This document shows, piece by piece, positions 1 through 8,261 of a stretch of 64,000 nt of DNA. The notes below the pieces were generated by a model, which was given only the letters and a program-made list of their open reading frames with translations, had not been told where the DNA came from and did no database searches. Made by a program: the position numbers and the translations under genes. Origin of the DNA: Hymenobacter pini (GTDB lineage Bacteria; Bacteroidota; Bacteroidia; Cytophagales; Hymenobacteraceae); assembly GCF_020421205.1 (NCBI RefSeq), contig NZ_JAIZZH010000002.1, positions 620,001 through 684,000 of the forward strand, given 5' to 3'. How positions within the stretch are numbered: the stretch's first letter is position 1; each line of letters starts with the position of its first letter.

Positions 1-1430
1 GGTTGTTGCCGCTCAAAATTGTAGAGGGTGAGGGCTCGGAGGCGGTAGTGGGCCACCCAGGCGGCCCGCAGAGCCTGGATGTAGGCGCGGCGGGCCTGGT
101 CTTTTTCGGCCAAGGCAATGGTGAGGTCGGTGAGGCTGATGCGGCCCACTTTGTAGGTGGCCTGGGCAATAGCGTAGCGCTGCTGGGCCAGGGAGTCGGC
201 GCGGGCGCTAAGGTCCAGCTGCTCGCTTAAGGTGGCCAGCTGGGTAGCCTGCACCTGCACATTCAGCTCGAAGCTGGTTTCTTCCTGGGCCACGTCCGTC
301 TGCACTTGGCGGCGGGTCAGTTCGGCGGTTTTCACAATGGACTTCTGCCGGCCCCAGTCGAGTAGCGGCATGGCAAACGTGAGCTGCACCTGCTGCTGGT
401 TCTGCAGGGCCTGGTAGGTAGCCCAAAGGTTGCCGGCCTGGTTTACGTAGCCCAGGTTGGCCGACAGCACGGCCTGCAGCCCGGTGGTACCGCGGGCCAG
501 GGCCACTTCCCGCTCGGCCTGCAACAGCCGCCGCCGGAAGGCCAGCACCACGCTCCGGTTCTGGCGGGCCTGCACCAGGGCCTGCTCAGCGGATACCACC
601 AACCGCGGCGTGGGAGCCGGCACGGCCAGGCGCAGGGCTTCGGCCCGCAGCCCGGTATAGCTCTGCAAACTCACGGCGGCGTTCTGGGCGTCCAGCTGGC
701 CCTGAGCCCGGGCCTGGCGGGCATTCAGCAGGTTGAGCTCCAGCCGTAGCAGGTCGCTTTGGGAGAGGCGGCCGAGCTGGTACCGCTCTTTGCCGATGCG
801 CAGCAGCTCCTCGTTGGCCTGCACGTTCTGGCCGGCCACTTCGGCGTTTACTTGCTGCTGCAGCACGTCAAAATACAGCTCTGTGATGCGCTGGGCAATG
901 GTTTCGCGTTCCTCCGTGTACTGGCGCTGGCTTTCCTCGTAGCGCAGGGGCTCAATCTTTCGGTCCCATTTCAGGCTGTTGAATTTGCCAATGGGCTGGG
1001 TGAGGCCAATGGATACGGGCTGGTTGTTGTAGCGCTTCAACCGGCCGTTGAAATCATCGAAGCGCTGCACCTCCGAGGCCACAAACAGCTGCCCGCCCGT
1101 GAGGCCGATGTTCTGGCTGACGGTGAGGGCCAGGTTGGAGTTGTTGATGCGCACGGCCCGGAAGTCGGTGGTGCCATCGGGCTGCACCACGGGCGTGATG
1201 ACGCGACTGAACCCCGGCACCGTGCCCTGCAGCCCCAGCTGGGGCCGGTAGTTGGCCTGGTAGGTCCGCCACTGCCAGTAGCTTTTGTCGCGGATGGTTT
1301 GGGTTTGCTTGGCCGCCGCCGACTGCGTGAGGGCCAGTTCAATTACCTCGGGCAGCGTGAGCGGGGCCGGCTGTTGTTGGGCCGCCACGGGGCCACCCAA
1401 CAGCAACAGAAAAGGTAGAATGCGTTTCAT
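1..1430 (-). CDS. TolC family outer-membrane efflux channel (3' end cut by window edge)
   Basis: Reading leftwards from the ATG at 1430, the frame is open for 476 codons to the window edge. The product starts with a signal peptide (MKRILPFLLLLGGPVAAQ) and has the two internally similar halves of the TolC fold, rich in long Gln/Arg/Leu helices with recurring QxYxxGRxSxxDLL-type segments. The last visible residues (LTLYNFERQQ) resemble the usual C-terminus of Bacteroidota TolC homologues, so only a few residues are probably missing. The gene begins 5 bases after the adaptor stop codon, so the two are surely co-transcribed. The likely role is the outer-membrane duct of a tripartite exporter. The inner-membrane pump is not visible and may lie beyond the left edge. 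Substrate unknown. Confidence 0.88.
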   Translation of the reverse strand, partial: MKRILPFLLLLGGPVAAQQQPAPLTLPEVIELALTQSAAAKQTQTIRDKSYWQWRTYQANYRPQLGLQGTVPGFSRVITPVVQPDGTTDFRAVRINNSNLALTVSQNIGLTGGQLFVASEVQRFDDFNGRLKRYNNQPVSIGLTQPIGKFNSLKWDRKIEPLRYEESQRQYTEERETIAQRITELYFDVLQQQVNAEVAGQNVQANEELLRIGKERYQLGRLSQSDLLRLELNLLNARQARAQGQLDAQNAAVSLQSYTGLRAEALRLAVPAPTPRLVVSAEQALVQARQNRSVVLAFRRRLLQAEREVALARGTTGLQAVLSANLGYVNQAGNLWATYQALQNQQQVQLTFAMPLLDWGRQKSIVKTAELTRRQVQTDVAQEETSFELNVQVQATQLATLSEQLDLSARADSLAQQRYAIAQATYKVGRISLTDLTIALAEKDQARRAYIQALRAAWVAHYRLRALTLYNFERQQ

Positions 1431-1435
1431 GGCCG

Positions 1436-2683
1436 TTAGTCGTTGAGGGTGAGTTCGGGCGTATCCACGTAGTCCTTCATATCCGACACCACAATTTCCT
1501 CCCCTACTCCCAGGCCGCCGGTTACCTGCACAAAATCGAAGTTGCTGTCCCCGAACTGCACGGTGCGGCGCACGGCCTTCCCGTCCTTCACCACAAACAC
1601 CGGCTGCTCCTTGCCGCCCTGGTAGAAAGGGCCGTTTTTCACGCGCACCACGTTGTGGTGGGCTTTGGTTACCACAAACACATCGGCCCGCAGGTTGGCG
1701 CGCAGAGCCGGGTGGTGGTCCTGCTGCAGCGCGGCATAGAAGGTCACCACGCCCTTTTCCACGGCCGGACTGATGGTGCTAATGGTGCCGCGCAAATCGG
1801 TGCCGTTGATGCGGATAACTACCGGGTCCTGCAGGTGCAGGGCGTCGGCGTAGGCATCGGAAATGGTGGCCCGCACCCGGAAGCGGCTCAGGTCGGCTAC
1901 GCGGGCCAGCGGGTCGCCGGCCTGCACGGTAGTACCCAGGTCCTCGTTTACCCAGGTAAGCACGCCGGCTTGCTGGCTGCTGATGTTGGCCTGCTGCAGC
2001 TTGCCAGCCAGCTCTCGGATGCTGCGGTCCTGAATCTGCATGGTGAAGCCCAGCTCCCGCACATCGGCGGCGTTGGCAGCCCGCTGGTTCCGGATTTGCT
2101 CGCCCAGCCGTTGCAGTTCCAGTTGGGCCACCCGCAGGTTTAGCTCGGCCTGGCGCACACTCTCAGCAGTACCGCCGCCAATCTTTAGCAGGTACTGCTC
2201 GTCGCGCAGGGCCGACTGCAGGCTGCGCACTTTCACCTGCTGCACCTGCTCCTGGGAGCGAAGGTCGTTGAGGGCTTTTTCGAGGCTGAGCTGCAGCTGG
2301 CCGTTTTTGTTGCGGTTCTGCTGCTGCTCGTCCTGCAGCTTGGCCAGGGCCGTATTGGTCAGCTCCCGGTCCAGTTCCAGAATCGTCTGGCCCGGCTGCA
2401 CCTTGCTGCCCACGGGCACGGCCACCCGCCGGATGGTGCTCGGGATGGGGCTGGTAATGACGGCTTCGTGGGCCGGAATAATTACGCCGGCCGCCGTGAG
2501 GGCCGCTTCTACGTCGCCGGTTTCGGTGCGGGCCGTCAAGATGCTACTCCGGTCAAGGCTAGGCTTCAGTACATTGCGGAACGCCAGAAGGCCGGCCGCC
2601 AGCACCAGCAGTATGCCCGCACCCAGCAACCAACGGCGGCGCTGGCGGCGGGTTTGGGTGGCGGAGGATATTGCTCTGTCCAT
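1436..2683 (-). CDS. HlyD/MacA-type efflux periplasmic adaptor subunit
   Basis: A protein of 415 residues. It has an Arg-rich N-terminus, one signal anchor (about residues 19-36), a biotinyl-lipoyl half-domain (VAVPVGSKVQPGQTILELD), a long helical hairpin (about 110-235, rich in Gln, Arg and Leu), the second lipoyl half and a beta-barrel (GDPLARVADLSRFRVRATIS), then a membrane-proximal domain. This is the membrane fusion protein of an RND or ABC-type tripartite exporter, bridging the inner-membrane pump and the TolC channel encoded 5 bases downstream. The lipoyl and hairpin order is read from the sequence. Whether the pump is an ABC or RND protein cannot be told from this window. Confidence 0.9.
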   Translation of the reverse strand: MDRAISSATQTRRQRRRWLLGAGILLVLAAGLLAFRNVLKPSLDRSSILTARTETGDVEAALTAAGVIIPAHEAVITSPIPSTIRRVAVPVGSKVQPGQTILELDRELTNTALAKLQDEQQQNRNKNGQLQLSLEKALNDLRSQEQVQQVKVRSLQSALRDEQYLLKIGGGTAESVRQAELNLRVAQLELQRLGEQIRNQRAANAADVRELGFTMQIQDRSIRELAGKLQQANISSQQAGVLTWVNEDLGTTVQAGDPLARVADLSRFRVRATISDAYADALHLQDPVVIRINGTDLRGTISTISPAVEKGVVTFYAALQQDHHPALRANLRADVFVVTKAHHNVVRVKNGPFYQGGKEQPVFVVKDGKAVRRTVQFGDSNFDFVQVTGGLGVGEEIVVSDMKDYVDTPELTLND

Positions 2684-2843
2684 TTTCGTACAGGTTGGAA
2701 AGGGTTTCCCTACCTGTCAGCCAATGGGCATGCCATTTTTATAAGTTATTGGCTATATGGCAATTGATACAAATATTACTCTCCTGTAAAAACGAAAACC
2801 TGTCCATTACTGGACAGATTGTTCGGTACTGATGCTTTGATAA

Positions 2844-2944
2844 AACGTCATTCCGAGCGAAGTCGAGGAATCTCGCGTGCTGACGTTGCAATACTATTCA
2901 GGCGTCAGCACGCGAGATTCCTCGACTTCGCTCGGAATGACGTT
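2844..2944. repeat. Palindromic element R1 (family A), 42-base perfect arms
   Basis: The arms at 2844-2885 and 2903-2944 are perfect reverse complements around a 17-base loop. The same core (CATTCCGAGCGAAGTCGAGG) recurs in R2 and R3. It lies just downstream of the aldolase gene (ends 2958) and upstream of the adaptor gene, where its transcript would form a very strong hairpin and could end transcription of the urate operon. Confidence 0.95.
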
Positions 2945-2957
2945 CTTTTTATTTACG

Positions 2958-4394
2958 TTACTGCTTCCCAGCGCGGCGGCCTTCTAGAATGCGGAAAAAA
3001 GAACGGGTTTGGATTTCGGCGGTGGTAAGGCCGGTGGCGCTGATTTCCTCCTCCGTAATGGCTCCGCAGTTCAGGGCTTTCAGGAAGAAGTTGAGCAGTC
3101 CCTGGCCGGTAGCGGCATCGTCGAAAATGTCGCCGGTGAGGGTGCTGATGGCGGCCCGCTCCACGAAGGTTTTAAGCCGGTGTACAGCGTCGTCGTAGCT
3201 GCTCAGGAAGAAGTGGTAGGTAGCCGCGTAGCGCATGGGCAGTTGAGCCGGGTTCAGGTCCCAGCCCTGGTAGAGGCCGTTGATGAGGGAGTGCGTGGTA
3301 TGATGGAACCCCTGCCGCCAGGCGTTGTGCACCGATTCCCGGTTTTCGCGCAGCTGCTCAAACGTCAGGTTCTCACCCCGGTGTGGGCCAATGGGCATGA
3401 CGTTGGTGGCCCCGTCAGAGAGGAAAATACCGCTACCGCCCAAGGCTACCTTGGTCATGTGGTGGGCAAAGTCGCAGACGGGGTGGGCCATGGTTTGGTA
3501 GCGTGCCGTAATGCCAGCCGAGGCAGTGTAATCATAGGTACCGAAGTGGGCCGCCACGCACCGCCCCTCACTGGCCCGGATGATGCGCATGAGCGGGTTA
3601 CGCCCTTCCTCATCCATGATGATTTGGGTGGCCTCCACCATGGTTTCCATGCGCAGCGTGCCGGGCGCGAGGCCGTTGGCCTGCTCCAGCAGCTCAAACA
3701 GGCGCACCATGGTACTCATCTGCTCCGGAATGGTCACTTTGGGCAGCATTACCACGAAGTTGTCGGGCAGCTTTCCGCCGGTTTCCTGTAGCAGCGTGGT
3801 CAGGAAAATATCCAGGGTACGTACGCCCCGGTCCTTCAAATCCTCGGTGAAGGGCTTGATGCGGATGCCGATAAAGGGCGAAATGGTGCCCTGGCGCATG
3901 CCTTGGGCCAACTCTTTGGCAGCCTGCACGGCGGTGGCATCCTCCTCGTCGTTGGGGCGGTTGCCGAAGCCATCCTCAAAGTCGATGCGAAAATCCTCTA
4001 CCGCTTCGGTTTGAAGCTTGCGCACCACTTTTTGGTAGATGGAATACGGCAGCCAGCCGGGCTCCTGCTTGCGGTCCTCAGGGCGCAGGTTCTGCAGGCG
4101 GTGCGTGAGGGCCTCAATATCTGCCTGCAGCGTGGGCAGATGTTCGTGGCCATCCAGCTTCAGCACGCGGGCCAGCTCCACAAAGTTGGGCGCGTAGGTG
4201 CGCAGGTTATTCAGAGCTATGTCGCCCATGCGCATGCAGGTATCGGCCTTGAACAGGTTAGCCCCGCCGTACACGGTGTGCACCGGCTGGCGGTCGGGCT
4301 TGTCGCCGGGGTAGGTTTGCTGGAAGCGGCGGTTGGCTTTGCCGAGCTGCTCCAGGAGCTGCGTTTTTTCGGAAGCGGGCAGGCTGAGTTTCAT
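2958..4394 (-). CDS. CitE-like aldolase family protein (DUF6986 type) of the urate cluster
   Basis: A protein of 478 residues resembling the HpcH/HpaI and citrate-lyase-beta TIM-barrel superfamily. Visible landmarks are an acidic stretch (RIDFEDGFGNRPNDEED), a basic strand (GIRIKPFTED), a metal-ligand type Glu (RMETMVEA) and an Asp late in the barrel (HFGTYDYTA), which fits Mg-dependent binding of an oxo-acid. Related proteins are sometimes annotated as phosphoenolpyruvate kinase, with no support visible here. It is the last gene of the uraD-uraH-DMP19 unit, so a substrate from purine breakdown is likely. Glyoxylate, the usual end product of ureidoglycolate cleavage, would fit an aldolase or malate-synthase-like enzyme, but that is inference. 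The true reaction is unknown. Confidence 0.72.
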   Translation of the reverse strand: MKLSLPASEKTQLLEQLGKANRRFQQTYPGDKPDRQPVHTVYGGANLFKADTCMRMGDIALNNLRTYAPNFVELARVLKLDGHEHLPTLQADIEALTHRLQNLRPEDRKQEPGWLPYSIYQKVVRKLQTEAVEDFRIDFEDGFGNRPNDEEDATAVQAAKELAQGMRQGTISPFIGIRIKPFTEDLKDRGVRTLDIFLTTLLQETGGKLPDNFVVMLPKVTIPEQMSTMVRLFELLEQANGLAPGTLRMETMVEATQIIMDEEGRNPLMRIIRASEGRCVAAHFGTYDYTASAGITARYQTMAHPVCDFAHHMTKVALGGSGIFLSDGATNVMPIGPHRGENLTFEQLRENRESVHNAWRQGFHHTTHSLINGLYQGWDLNPAQLPMRYAATYHFFLSSYDDAVHRLKTFVERAAISTLTGDIFDDAATGQGLLNFFLKALNCGAITEEEISATGLTTAEIQTRSFFRILEGRRAGKQ

Positions 4395-4483
4395 TGATGT
4401 AATTCCACTTTTCTTGCTTTGGCCTCTGCTGAGGCCTTGGCAAACCGAGTGGACTTAAATGGTGGGAAATGAGAAGAGAGCAA

Positions 4484-5041
4484 TTAAACGATATGAGCAA
4501 ACTGGCTGCGGTGCTGTTCGACGTACTTGCGAATAACAGTTGTTTGTTCATCCATCACCTCATAGAATCTGGATTCTAACGCCTCGAAATGGGGAAACTC
4601 ACTATACAGAGCGGAGAATTGATCAAGCGTCCGTTTACGCTCCAGGAAGCTTTTATGCGATTGGTAAATAGCACCTGCTTCCCGGATGATATCAGCAACT
4701 CTTGAGGCGCCCCAACGCTCCAGATCATCCGCAAGCGGGCTGCCAAACACGAACTTGCCGTACCGGTTATGTATCAGTTGGACAAAGCCTCCATTGGTCA
4801 CTTGCCCATGTAGTTCGCTGTAAAGAATAAGCGTGCAGGCAGCGTGCGGAAAAGTAATCAGTCGGTCTACGGGAATATCTGGTCGGGCCTGTCGATTGTA
4901 GGCTTCAACGAATACAAACAAATACTCCCAATCATCAGATTTCGCCTGGTCAAGTTCGGCCGCGGACACTGGTGGAAGCGTTGGCTCCTTAAGCTTGGTT
5001 ACCCTTAGTGCCAATTCTTTGAGGTAAGAGAAAAAATTCAC
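4484..5041 (-). CDS. DMP19-like protein (DUF4375)
   Basis: A protein of 185 residues carrying the DUF4375 signature (LYSELHGQVTNGGFVQLIHN followed by a conserved helical C-terminal half). The founding family member, Neisseria DMP19, is an acidic DNA mimic that blocks a repressor. Most homologues have no assigned role. The GTG start (5041) overlaps the TGA stop of uraH as GTGA, so translation is probably coupled. The gene is visibly richer in A+T than its neighbours, suggesting later arrival. It could act as a mimic or antagonist of a regulator of the urate genes, or be an unrelated passenger; the sequence cannot decide. Confidence 0.75.
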   Translation of the reverse strand: MNFFSYLKELALRVTKLKEPTLPPVSAAELDQAKSDDWEYLFVFVEAYNRQARPDIPVDRLITFPHAACTLILYSELHGQVTNGGFVQLIHNRYGKFVFGSPLADDLERWGASRVADIIREAGAIYQSHKSFLERKRTLDQFSALYSEFPHFEALESRFYEVMDEQTTVIRKYVEQHRSQFAHIV

Positions 5042-5376
5042 GAGCCGCGGTACGTGGAGTAGCCAAATGGATTGAGCAGCAGCGGCACGTGGTAATGCTC
5101 GGCTGACGTCACGAAAAACACGATTTCCACGAAGGGATAGAACGAGGCAGTGCCCAGCGTATCAAAATACTCCTGCACCAGGAAGCGCAGCTGGTACACG
5201 CCCGCGAGCAGCGTCTGGCCCTGGGGTAGCAGGTCAGGGATGCGGCCGTCGGCGTTGGTGGTGCCGCGGGCCAGTTCCTGCCAGCCGCCTGGGTGCTGCC
5301 CGGAGAGGATGATGGACACGCCCGCCGCGGGACGGCCCCGGGTGGTATCCAGAATGTGGGTGGTAATCTGACTCAT
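5038..5376 (-). CDS. uraH: 5-hydroxyisourate hydrolase (transthyretin-like)
   Basis: A protein of 112 residues. It begins with the family's N-terminal active-site segment (THILDTTRGRPAAGV) and ends with the diagnostic C-terminal motif YSTYRGS, including the catalytic Arg and the Tyr-Arg-Gly-Ser tail. It hydrolyses 5-hydroxyisourate, the product of urate oxidation, to OHCU in the cytoplasm. The ATG at 5376 overlaps the uraD stop codon (ATGA). A longer in-frame upstream extension runs antisense through uraD codons in another frame and is not real. The next gene overlaps its stop codon by 4 bases, so uraD, uraH and the DMP19-like gene form a tightly coupled operon. Confidence 0.95.
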   Translation of the reverse strand: MSQITTHILDTTRGRPAAGVSIILSGQHPGGWQELARGTTNADGRIPDLLPQGQTLLAGVYQLRFLVQEYFDTLGTASFYPFVEIVFFVTSAEHYHVPLLLNPFGYSTYRGS

Positions 5377-5879
5377 GCGGCAAATAGTTTTTCCAAACGG
5401 ATGCGGGTGATTTTGTCCTGCTCGGCGGCGGCTACGCGGATTTCTGCTTCGGGCGGATTGGCCAGTCGGGCCTGCAGCAGCGCCAGCATCTCGGCAGCCG
5501 ATTTGCCAGTGGCACACACGATAAAGATGTAGCCAAACCGCTGCTCGTAGGCTTCGTTGCCGGCGGCCAGGGCCTGCAGGGTTTCCTCCGAAGCCTGCCG
5601 TACAGCGCCCTGCTCCCCTTCGGCCCAGGTGCTGGTACTGGCAAACTTCTCCCGCAGCGCGCCCACATCCCCGATTTTCGGATGATGCGTAAATGCCTCC
5701 CGCCAATCAGCTTCGCTCAGGCTGTTCCAAATGTGCGTAGCCGCTTTATAGAGCGTTTCAGCGTCTTCGAAAGGGAATAGTTGGTTCAGCGCCGCCACCC
5801 AGGCCGAGGAGCCGCAGCAGCGGCGCAGTTCCCCGGCGCGGGCCGGGGCGGGTAAGTTATTGAGGTCGGGAAGCGTCAT
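5373..5879 (-). CDS. uraD: 2-oxo-4-hydroxy-4-carboxy-5-ureidoimidazoline (OHCU) decarboxylase
   Basis: A protein of 168 residues from the ATG at 5879. It has the OHCU decarboxylase signature: the catalytic His in AFTHHPKIGD, the WAEGEQ segment and the YEQRFGYIFIVCATGKSA block. It converts OHCU to S-allantoin after UraH. An in-frame start 29 codons further upstream would add residues encoded by the end of palindromic element R2 (ARFLDFAL), so it was rejected. The stop overlaps the uraH start. This gene opens the uraD-uraH-DMP19-aldolase unit; R2 lies immediately upstream and separates it from allE. Confidence 0.95.
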   Translation of the reverse strand: MTLPDLNNLPAPARAGELRRCCGSSAWVAALNQLFPFEDAETLYKAATHIWNSLSEADWREAFTHHPKIGDVGALREKFASTSTWAEGEQGAVRQASEETLQALAAGNEAYEQRFGYIFIVCATGKSAAEMLALLQARLANPPEAEIRVAAAEQDKITRIRLEKLFAA

Positions 5880-5907
5880 AGGAAACAGGGAGGTATCTAG
5901 ATAACGG

Positions 5908-6056
5908 ACGTCATTTAGAGCGAAGTCGAGGAATCTCGCGTGCTGATGTTGTAGTAATTTAACCAAGCGGTAGAGATGCTTCGACTCCGCTCAGCATGAC
6001 GGTTGGTATGGCAACGTCAGCACGCGAGATTCCTCGGCTTCGCTCGGAATAACGTT
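5908..6056. repeat. Palindromic element R2 (family A), composite
   Basis: The left arm (5908-5950) and right arm (6013-6056) are imperfect reverse complements with the same core as R1. The loop (about 5967-6002) contains a segment (GAGATGCTTCGACTCCGCTC) almost identical to the R3 loop and related to family B element R4. It lies between allE and uraD and may terminate the allE transcript. Confidence 0.92.
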
Positions 6057-6068
6057 CTAATTAGTGCG

Positions 6069-6815
6069 CTAAACTACCGTCGGGAAGCGGTTGACGTTTT
6101 TGTAGTAGATGTACACGGAGGGCTCTTTGCCTACTGAGGTGGCCCACTGCTGGCAGTAGGGTGCCATCCAGATGGAGTCGCCCTTCTGCACGTGGTACCA
6201 CTCCTGGTCGAGCACATAAATGGCCTGGCCGGCGAGGTAAAGCAAGCCGTGCTCCATGATGTGGGTTTCGACCATGGGCAGGTGGCCGCCCCGGTCGTAG
6301 GTGAAGATGTTCACGGCCATATCGAAGCCCAGCTCATTCGGCAGCAGCTCCTGGATGCGCAGAGCCTCATCGTTCATGTAGATAGGGGCTTTGCTGTCGT
6401 CCTTTTCGCCCCATACTACCCCAGGCGCGGTGTGACCGGCCAGCGGCTCGTACACTTTGTGGAAGGTGAGCAGCTGCGTACCCTCGGTGGGGCCGTGGAA
6501 GCCATACTCCTGCCCGGCCGGCACATACACAAACTGGCCCTGGGTCAGCTGCCGGGATTCGCCACCCGCCGTGGCCCGCACGGCCCCTTCCACTACGTAA
6601 AAGAAAATTTGCGAAGCCTCGGTGCGGCCTTCCAGCTTGCCGTCCGGGCGAAGCGTAACGATGGTCTGGCACAGGCGCGCGCCCATCTGCTCGTTGATAA
6701 TGACGTTGACGGTGCAACCCGTCCAGCCCGGCACATTGCTGTTGATGTACCCATCGGGGGCAATGATGGCGTGGTTGCGCCGAACAACGGAGCGGGTAAA
6801 CGAGGAAGGATTCAT
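6069..6815 (-). CDS. allE: (S)-ureidoglycine aminohydrolase, bicupin
   Basis: A protein of 248 residues with two cupin domains (about 60-125 and 165-235). The second carries the metal-ligand pattern of this family: Glu and two His in VETHIMEHGLLYL, with a Gln in APYCQQWA. The enzyme, Mn-dependent in characterised homologues, releases ammonia from S-ureidoglycine to give S-ureidoglycolate, the step after AllC. The N-terminal segment (RRNHAIIAPDGYINSNVPGW) is typical. It stands alone between two inverted repeats (R2 and R6), so it may be its own transcription unit or depend on read-through. No ureidoglycolate lyase or dehydrogenase is present in the window. Confidence 0.93.
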   Translation of the reverse strand: MNPSSFTRSVVRRNHAIIAPDGYINSNVPGWTGCTVNVIINEQMGARLCQTIVTLRPDGKLEGRTEASQIFFYVVEGAVRATAGGESRQLTQGQFVYVPAGQEYGFHGPTEGTQLLTFHKVYEPLAGHTAPGVVWGEKDDSKAPIYMNDEALRIQELLPNELGFDMAVNIFTYDRGGHLPMVETHIMEHGLLYLAGQAIYVLDQEWYHVQKGDSIWMAPYCQQWATSVGKEPSVYIYYKNVNRFPTVV

Positions 6816-6856
6816 GCGTAATAAGGCGGGTTATGGGGCGAATGGAGAAGCTAAAG

Positions 6857-6985
6857 CTAGCTCCCCTCCTCAGATGAGGAGGGGCTGGGGGTGGTTGAAA
6901 AACTAGCGTTAGCAGCTAGAACTAGTAGCTCGTTCAACGATTGGTCAACCACCCCCAGCCCCTCCTTTCCAAGGAGGGGAGCTAG
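6857..6985. repeat. Inverted repeat R6 (CTCCCCTCC family)
   Basis: The left arm 6857-6898 and right arm 6945-6985 pair over about 40 bases (shared GGGGCTGGGGGTGGTTGA). The outer ends each hold a small secondary hairpin of CCCCTCC against GGAGGGG. It lies between allC and allE; its right arm stops at the 3' end of allC and contributes its last codons. Similar G-rich intergenic repeats occur in many Bacteroidota genomes (recalled, not checked). Confidence 0.9.
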
Positions 6986-6987
6986 AC

Positions 6988-8256
6988 CTAGCTTCCGGTT
7001 CTGATTTTCGAGGTGAGTAGCAAAGAAAGAAAACGCTCCGAGACTTCCACGGCGGCGGCCAAATCGGGCTGCTCCACGTTTTCCAGGGGGTTGTGGCTGA
7101 TGCCTTTGAAGCAGCGCACGAACAGCATAGTAGCCGGGGCCACCTGCGAAACCGGCACCGCATCGTGCCCGGCCCCGCTTACCAGCGGCACCACCGGGTG
7201 GCCGGCCTCGGTAATGGCCTGGGCCAGCAGCTCGTTCAGGCCCGCGTGGCAGCTGACGGGGGCCGTGTATTGCACCAGATTCCAGGTGAGGCGGAGGTAA
7301 CGGCGGGCGGCAATAGTTTCGGCCAGAGCCTGCAACTCCGCGTAGGCCGAGGCCAGGCGGGCGGCATCGGCGCTGCGCAAATCAAGGCTGCAGATGACCT
7401 CGCCGGGGATGACGTTGCTGGCGGCATGGCGCACGTCCAGCTTGCCCACGGTGGCTACCAGCTCGTGCGCGTGGGCTAGGCCGAACTGCTCGGCAGCCAG
7501 CACAAACTCGGCGGCTCCGGCTAGGGCATCCTGCCGCATGTGCATGGGCACGGTGCCGGCGTGCCCGGCCATGCCGCGCCACGTCAGCTCTACGCGCTGT
7601 TGCCCGGCAATGGCCGTTACCAGCGCCACCGGAATATTCCGCTCCCAGAGCACCGGGCCCTGCTCAATGTGCACCTCAAAATAGCCCAGCCAGTCGGGGG
7701 CCGGAATAGCATCCTGGGCGAGTTGAGCCGCGTTGCCGCCCATATCGGCAATGGCCTGGGCCAGCGTAATACCGTCGGCATCAGAGCGAGTCAGTAGCTC
7801 CGGCTCGAAAGCTCCGGTTACTACTTTGCTGCCCAGGTAGGTGGTGTGAAACCGCACTCCTTCCTCGTCGCTGAAGGCAATAAGCTCCAGGTGAAACGGC
7901 AGTGCTACGCCCTGAGCCGCCAGGTTTTCCAGCAGATCCAGCCCCAGCAGCACGCCCAGCGGCCCGTCAAATTTACCGGCATTGACTACCGTATCAATGT
8001 GCGAAGCCAGCACGAAGGTTTTGGCCCCGGGCACCGGGCTTTCCAGCCGGCCCCGCACGTTGCCAATGCCATCAAGGCGGGTGTGCAGGCCGGCGGCTTC
8101 CATCCAGGCGCGCACCAGCTGCTGGCCCTCTATGAAGGCGGGCGTACCGAAGCGGCGGGTTACGCCCTCGGCATCTTCGCTGATGGCGGCCAGCTGCTGA
8201 ATGCGCTGCATGATGCGGGCGGCACGGGCCGAATAGGATGTAGGGAGAGTTTCCAA
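6988..8256 (-). CDS. allC: Allantoate amidohydrolase (M20 family)
   Basis: A protein of 422 residues of the M20 amidohydrolase family in the allantoate/ureidopropionase branch. Zinc-site residues are visible in order: His86 in ASHIDTV, Asp97 in GKFDGPLG, the Glu pair in FSDEEGVRF, His in FEVHIEQGP and His near the end in GISHNPLE. It hydrolyses allantoate to S-ureidoglycine with release of ammonia and CO2, following AllB. The start lies 5 bases after the allB stop, so they share a transcript. N-carbamoyl-amino-acid hydrolase is a close alternative by sequence, but the neighbourhood (allB, allE, uraD, uraH, puuD) strongly favours allantoate. The C-terminal residues run into repeat R6. Confidence 0.92.
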   Translation of the reverse strand: METLPTSYSARAARIMQRIQQLAAISEDAEGVTRRFGTPAFIEGQQLVRAWMEAAGLHTRLDGIGNVRGRLESPVPGAKTFVLASHIDTVVNAGKFDGPLGVLLGLDLLENLAAQGVALPFHLELIAFSDEEGVRFHTTYLGSKVVTGAFEPELLTRSDADGITLAQAIADMGGNAAQLAQDAIPAPDWLGYFEVHIEQGPVLWERNIPVALVTAIAGQQRVELTWRGMAGHAGTVPMHMRQDALAGAAEFVLAAEQFGLAHAHELVATVGKLDVRHAASNVIPGEVICSLDLRSADAARLASAYAELQALAETIAARRYLRLTWNLVQYTAPVSCHAGLNELLAQAITEAGHPVVPLVSGAGHDAVPVSQVAPATMLFVRCFKGISHNPLENVEQPDLAAAVEVSERFLSLLLTSKIRTGS

Positions 8257-8261
8257 CCGGC

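Noticed and set aside
759..1418. 219-codon plus-strand open frame
   Set aside because: It is antisense to the TolC gene, which has a signal peptide and full family pattern; the frame is a codon-bias shadow.
5377..5706. N-terminal extension of uraH to give 222 residues
   Set aside because: The extension is a different reading frame of uraD; the ATG at 5376 gives a normal 112-residue HIU hydrolase with an ATGA overlap.
5880..5966. 29-codon N-terminal extension of uraD
   Set aside because: It is encoded by the end of element R2, and the ATG at 5879 starts the family's usual sequence.
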